Positions 3,720 through 5,436 of a DNA stretch of 5,436 nucleotides are shown piece after piece. Made by a program: the position numbers and the translations under genes. Within the stretch, counting starts at the first letter, position 1. Each line of letters opens with the position of its first letter. The stretch is from an uncultured Prevotella sp. (GTDB lineage Bacteria; Bacteroidota; Bacteroidia; Bacteroidales; Bacteroidaceae): NCBI GenBank assembly GCA_947303825.1, contig CAMYZK010000189.1, positions 1 through 5,436 of the forward strand, given 5' to 3'. Under the pieces are notes generated by a model. That model was not told the DNA's origin and ran no database searches. It saw only the letters and a list, made by a program, of their open reading frames with translations.

Positions 3720-5436
3720 TTATCTCCCGCACCCACGCTTCCGTTCCTGTTGCGGTTCCTCACCGTCATCCGGCTCCAGCATGTTCCTTGCCATGAGAAG
3801 ACAGCGCTTGCCGAACGTCAGGCTGTCCTCGTCTTTCTTGCGGCCCCATCCTGATTCAGGTGAGGCACCACCGCCGCCGGAAGACTCCGAAATCGTCGTG
3901 GCAGCATCCATGTAGCCGAAGAACAGGCAGGCTGCGGCAGCTGCGACATCATTGGCACAGTCGGCGATGTCAACGCCCAGCTTCTCAAGCTGCGTGACGC
4001 CGTCTTCTGCCGCCAACTGCAGCACCTCGCCCTTCACGGATACGGAAAGGGGGCGACAGGCACTGGCGAAAGAAACCAGGTCTATGCCGTAGCCTATACG
4101 CTGCTTCGCCGTCTTGGCCGATGAGAGCGGCTTTCTGATGATGTCCTTCTCAGCCCCAGTGAGCCAGTTGCGTTTGTTCTCCCCATCACAGAGGGTCTTG
4201 ATGGCCTCCCACATGCCGTTCCATATCGCATTCATCACTCGTATGGCCTTCTCCTTCTCTTCCCTGTCGATAGCGTGCCACACCTTCTCTTCCTCCAAGC
4301 TGCGCTCAGCCTGGCTCAGCTTTTCTTTGGTGCCTCCAAGTTCCTGACAGGCCTCCCAGTATTTCCCGTACCGACGGCCGACCGTTTCTGCTGTTGGTTC
4401 CGTCTGAGGTTGCTTCATCCCGGCAGCGGCGTACATGTCCCTGACAAATCCGCTTCTGCCTTCCTGCCTGCCACGCTCTTCCGATGCCTTCACCTCGGCA
4501 GCCTTTTCCTTAAGTGCCGTTTCCAACTCCCTGATTCTCGCCTCAAGTACAGGAACGCGTTCTGCTATCGGCCTGAGGTGTTCTATAGTAGCCTGCAGCT
4601 GCCTGTTGGTTTCCTCAAGCTGCTTAATGGCTTTCCTCTGTTCGGAATTGAGGCGGTATTTGCCGGCAAAAAAGCGTTCTGCCTTCTGTAGGTCTTTTTG
4701 CAGATCGTTCATTTCTGCCAGTTTGCCGTTCAGCTCCTCAGTTGCATGGTCGAGCTTAGCCTGCTTGTCGGCGATCTTCCCGTCTATCTCGGACAGTTCC
4801 TTGTCTTTCCTGTTCTTCTCGGTATAACCCTCGATGAGGTCAGCCTCTATGTTCTCCCGCTCTCTCGTCAGGTTGTCAATCATCGTCTGCAGGCTCTTCA
4901 CCTTCTTCACGGAATTGGCAAGCTCCATGGCGGTGCGCTGGCTCTCCATGACCATCTTGTAGGTGTTGGCATCGAGGTACTTCCGATTCGAGGGCGTTCC
5001 GCGCTCCATGTCGAGAATCTTGGCCAGCTCGTCCTCCATCTCCCGCATTACCTTGCGGTCGAGATTAATGCAGCGTGCCTTGTCGTGGTCGAACCAGTCG
5101 AACAGCACATGGGCGTGATAGTTGGGCTTCCAGTATTCATAGTTCCCTCTTGGGTTCATGCGCTTCCACTCCTTGCCGTCATGGCGCTCGTACATCTCCT
5201 CACACTGTCCCTGCTCCTCGTCCAGTTCAGCCCAGTGTCCCTCGTCGAGATGGATGTAGATGCCCACGGGACGGATGCCATAGCTCTGGTGGCACCAGTC
5301 GGCCCAAGCCTTCACCTGCTCAATGGTTGTGTCCTCCTTGATGACCACCACAGCCTCCTTCACAGGAACGGCGCTTCTGGGCATCGTCTTGTGGGTCTTA
5401 TATTCGCCATACTTGCCCTTGACGATGACTTCCTTG
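3720..5436 (-). CDS. MobV/Pre-family relaxase (plasmid-type mobilization protein), 5' end outside window
   Basis: Relaxases of this family nick the transfer origin and pilot one strand to a recipient, using a conjugation system supplied in trans. The frame is open to the right edge (571 residues visible), so the Met at 5384 is internal; numbering from it as 1. The metal-binding histidine motif is split: H45-L-D-E-G-H50 and, after about 40 residues, N88-Y-H90-A-H92. The N-terminal active-site region lies outside. Residues about 150-305 are a long coiled coil rich in E, K, Q and L, with a shorter helical stretch at 350-385. The C-terminus has an Ala-rich hydrophobic segment (474-491), a GGGG linker (503-506) and the ending SLTFGKRCLLMARNM (521-535), similar to other Bacteroidales mobilization proteins. 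Sampled lines look more G+C-rich than the integrase. The transfer origin would be expected upstream, outside the window. Confidence 0.92.
   Translation of the reverse strand, partial: KEVIVKGKYGEYKTHKTMPRSAVPVKEAVVVIKEDTTIEQVKAWADWCHQSYGIRPVGIYIHLDEGHWAELDEEQGQCEEMYERHDGKEWKRMNPRGNYEYWKPNYHAHVLFDWFDHDKARCINLDRKVMREMEDELAKILDMERGTPSNRKYLDANTYKMVMESQRTAMELANSVKKVKSLQTMIDNLTRERENIEADLIEGYTEKNRKDKELSEIDGKIADKQAKLDHATEELNGKLAEMNDLQKDLQKAERFFAGKYRLNSEQRKAIKQLEETNRQLQATIEHLRPIAERVPVLEARIRELETALKEKAAEVKASEERGRQEGRSGFVRDMYAAAGMKQPQTEPTAETVGRRYGKYWEACQELGGTKEKLSQAERSLEEEKVWHAIDREEKEKAIRVMNAIWNGMWEAIKTLCDGENKRNWLTGAEKDIIRKPLSSAKTAKQRIGYGIDLVSFASACRPLSVSVKGEVLQLAAEDGVTQLEKLGVDIADCANDVAAAAACLFFGYMDAATTISESSGGGGASPESGWGRKKDEDSLTFGKRCLLMARNMLEPDDGEEPQQERKRGCGR

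Noticed and set aside
3964..3976. Additional AGTTGAC-like site (TGTCAACG) inside the relaxase gene
   Set aside because: It matches six of seven bases but lies in coding sequence, is isolated and has no partner, so it is probably chance.
4435..4827. Long plus-strand reading frames inside the relaxase gene
   Set aside because: They lie opposite the relaxase coiled-coil region, are Ser/Leu/Phe-rich as expected for the antisense of Glu/Lys-rich codons, and have no domain of their own.

Overview
The window is the interior of a mobilizable integrative element from a Bacteroidales-type bacterium (Bacteroides/Prevotella group). This rests on three things. The tyrosine recombinase is of the Bacteroidetes type, with Ser in place of the first catalytic Arg as in IntDOT of CTnDOT. 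The relaxase is MobV-like with the Gly-rich C-terminal end seen in Bacteroidales mobilization proteins. The gene starts have A-rich leaders and no clear Shine-Dalgarno sequence. Genus cannot be decided, and neither end of the element is visible.

Layout. 1-1034 (+): integrase, cut by the left edge. 1035-1258: leader with two overlapping hairpins and an inverted repeat. 1259-2752 (+): DUF3987/YfjI-like P-loop ATPase. 2750-3159: non-coding repeat array filling the whole gap between two convergent genes. 3157-3642 (-): small winged-helix protein. 3643-3719: short spacer with a hairpin. 3720-5436 (-): large MobV/Pre-family relaxase, cut by the right edge. The relaxase and the winged-helix gene are probably co-transcribed, relaxase first.

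The most unusual object is the repeat array. Ten copies of the heptamer AGTTGAC (nine exact, one with a single mismatch) lie in an exactly mirror-symmetric layout about position 2954.5. They delimit four units of exactly 66 bp, each starting AGTTGAC and ending GTCAACT. The gaps between units are 26, 76 and 26 bp, and one extra heptamer abuts each outer end. The outermost 16 bp form a perfect inverted repeat (TAGTTGACAAGTTGAC) that supplies the TAG stop codons of both convergent genes. The central 76-bp spacer is about 68% A+T. Units 3 and 4 have long stems with compensatory base-pair changes. I do not recognise this array as a described element.

How the parts may work together (inference): the integrase excises and inserts the element, and the relaxase nicks it for transfer by a helper conjugation system. 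The ATPase and the winged-helix protein flank the array and could act on it, for example as a replication origin or multi-site nucleoprotein complex of the excised form. The sequence alone does not prove that role.
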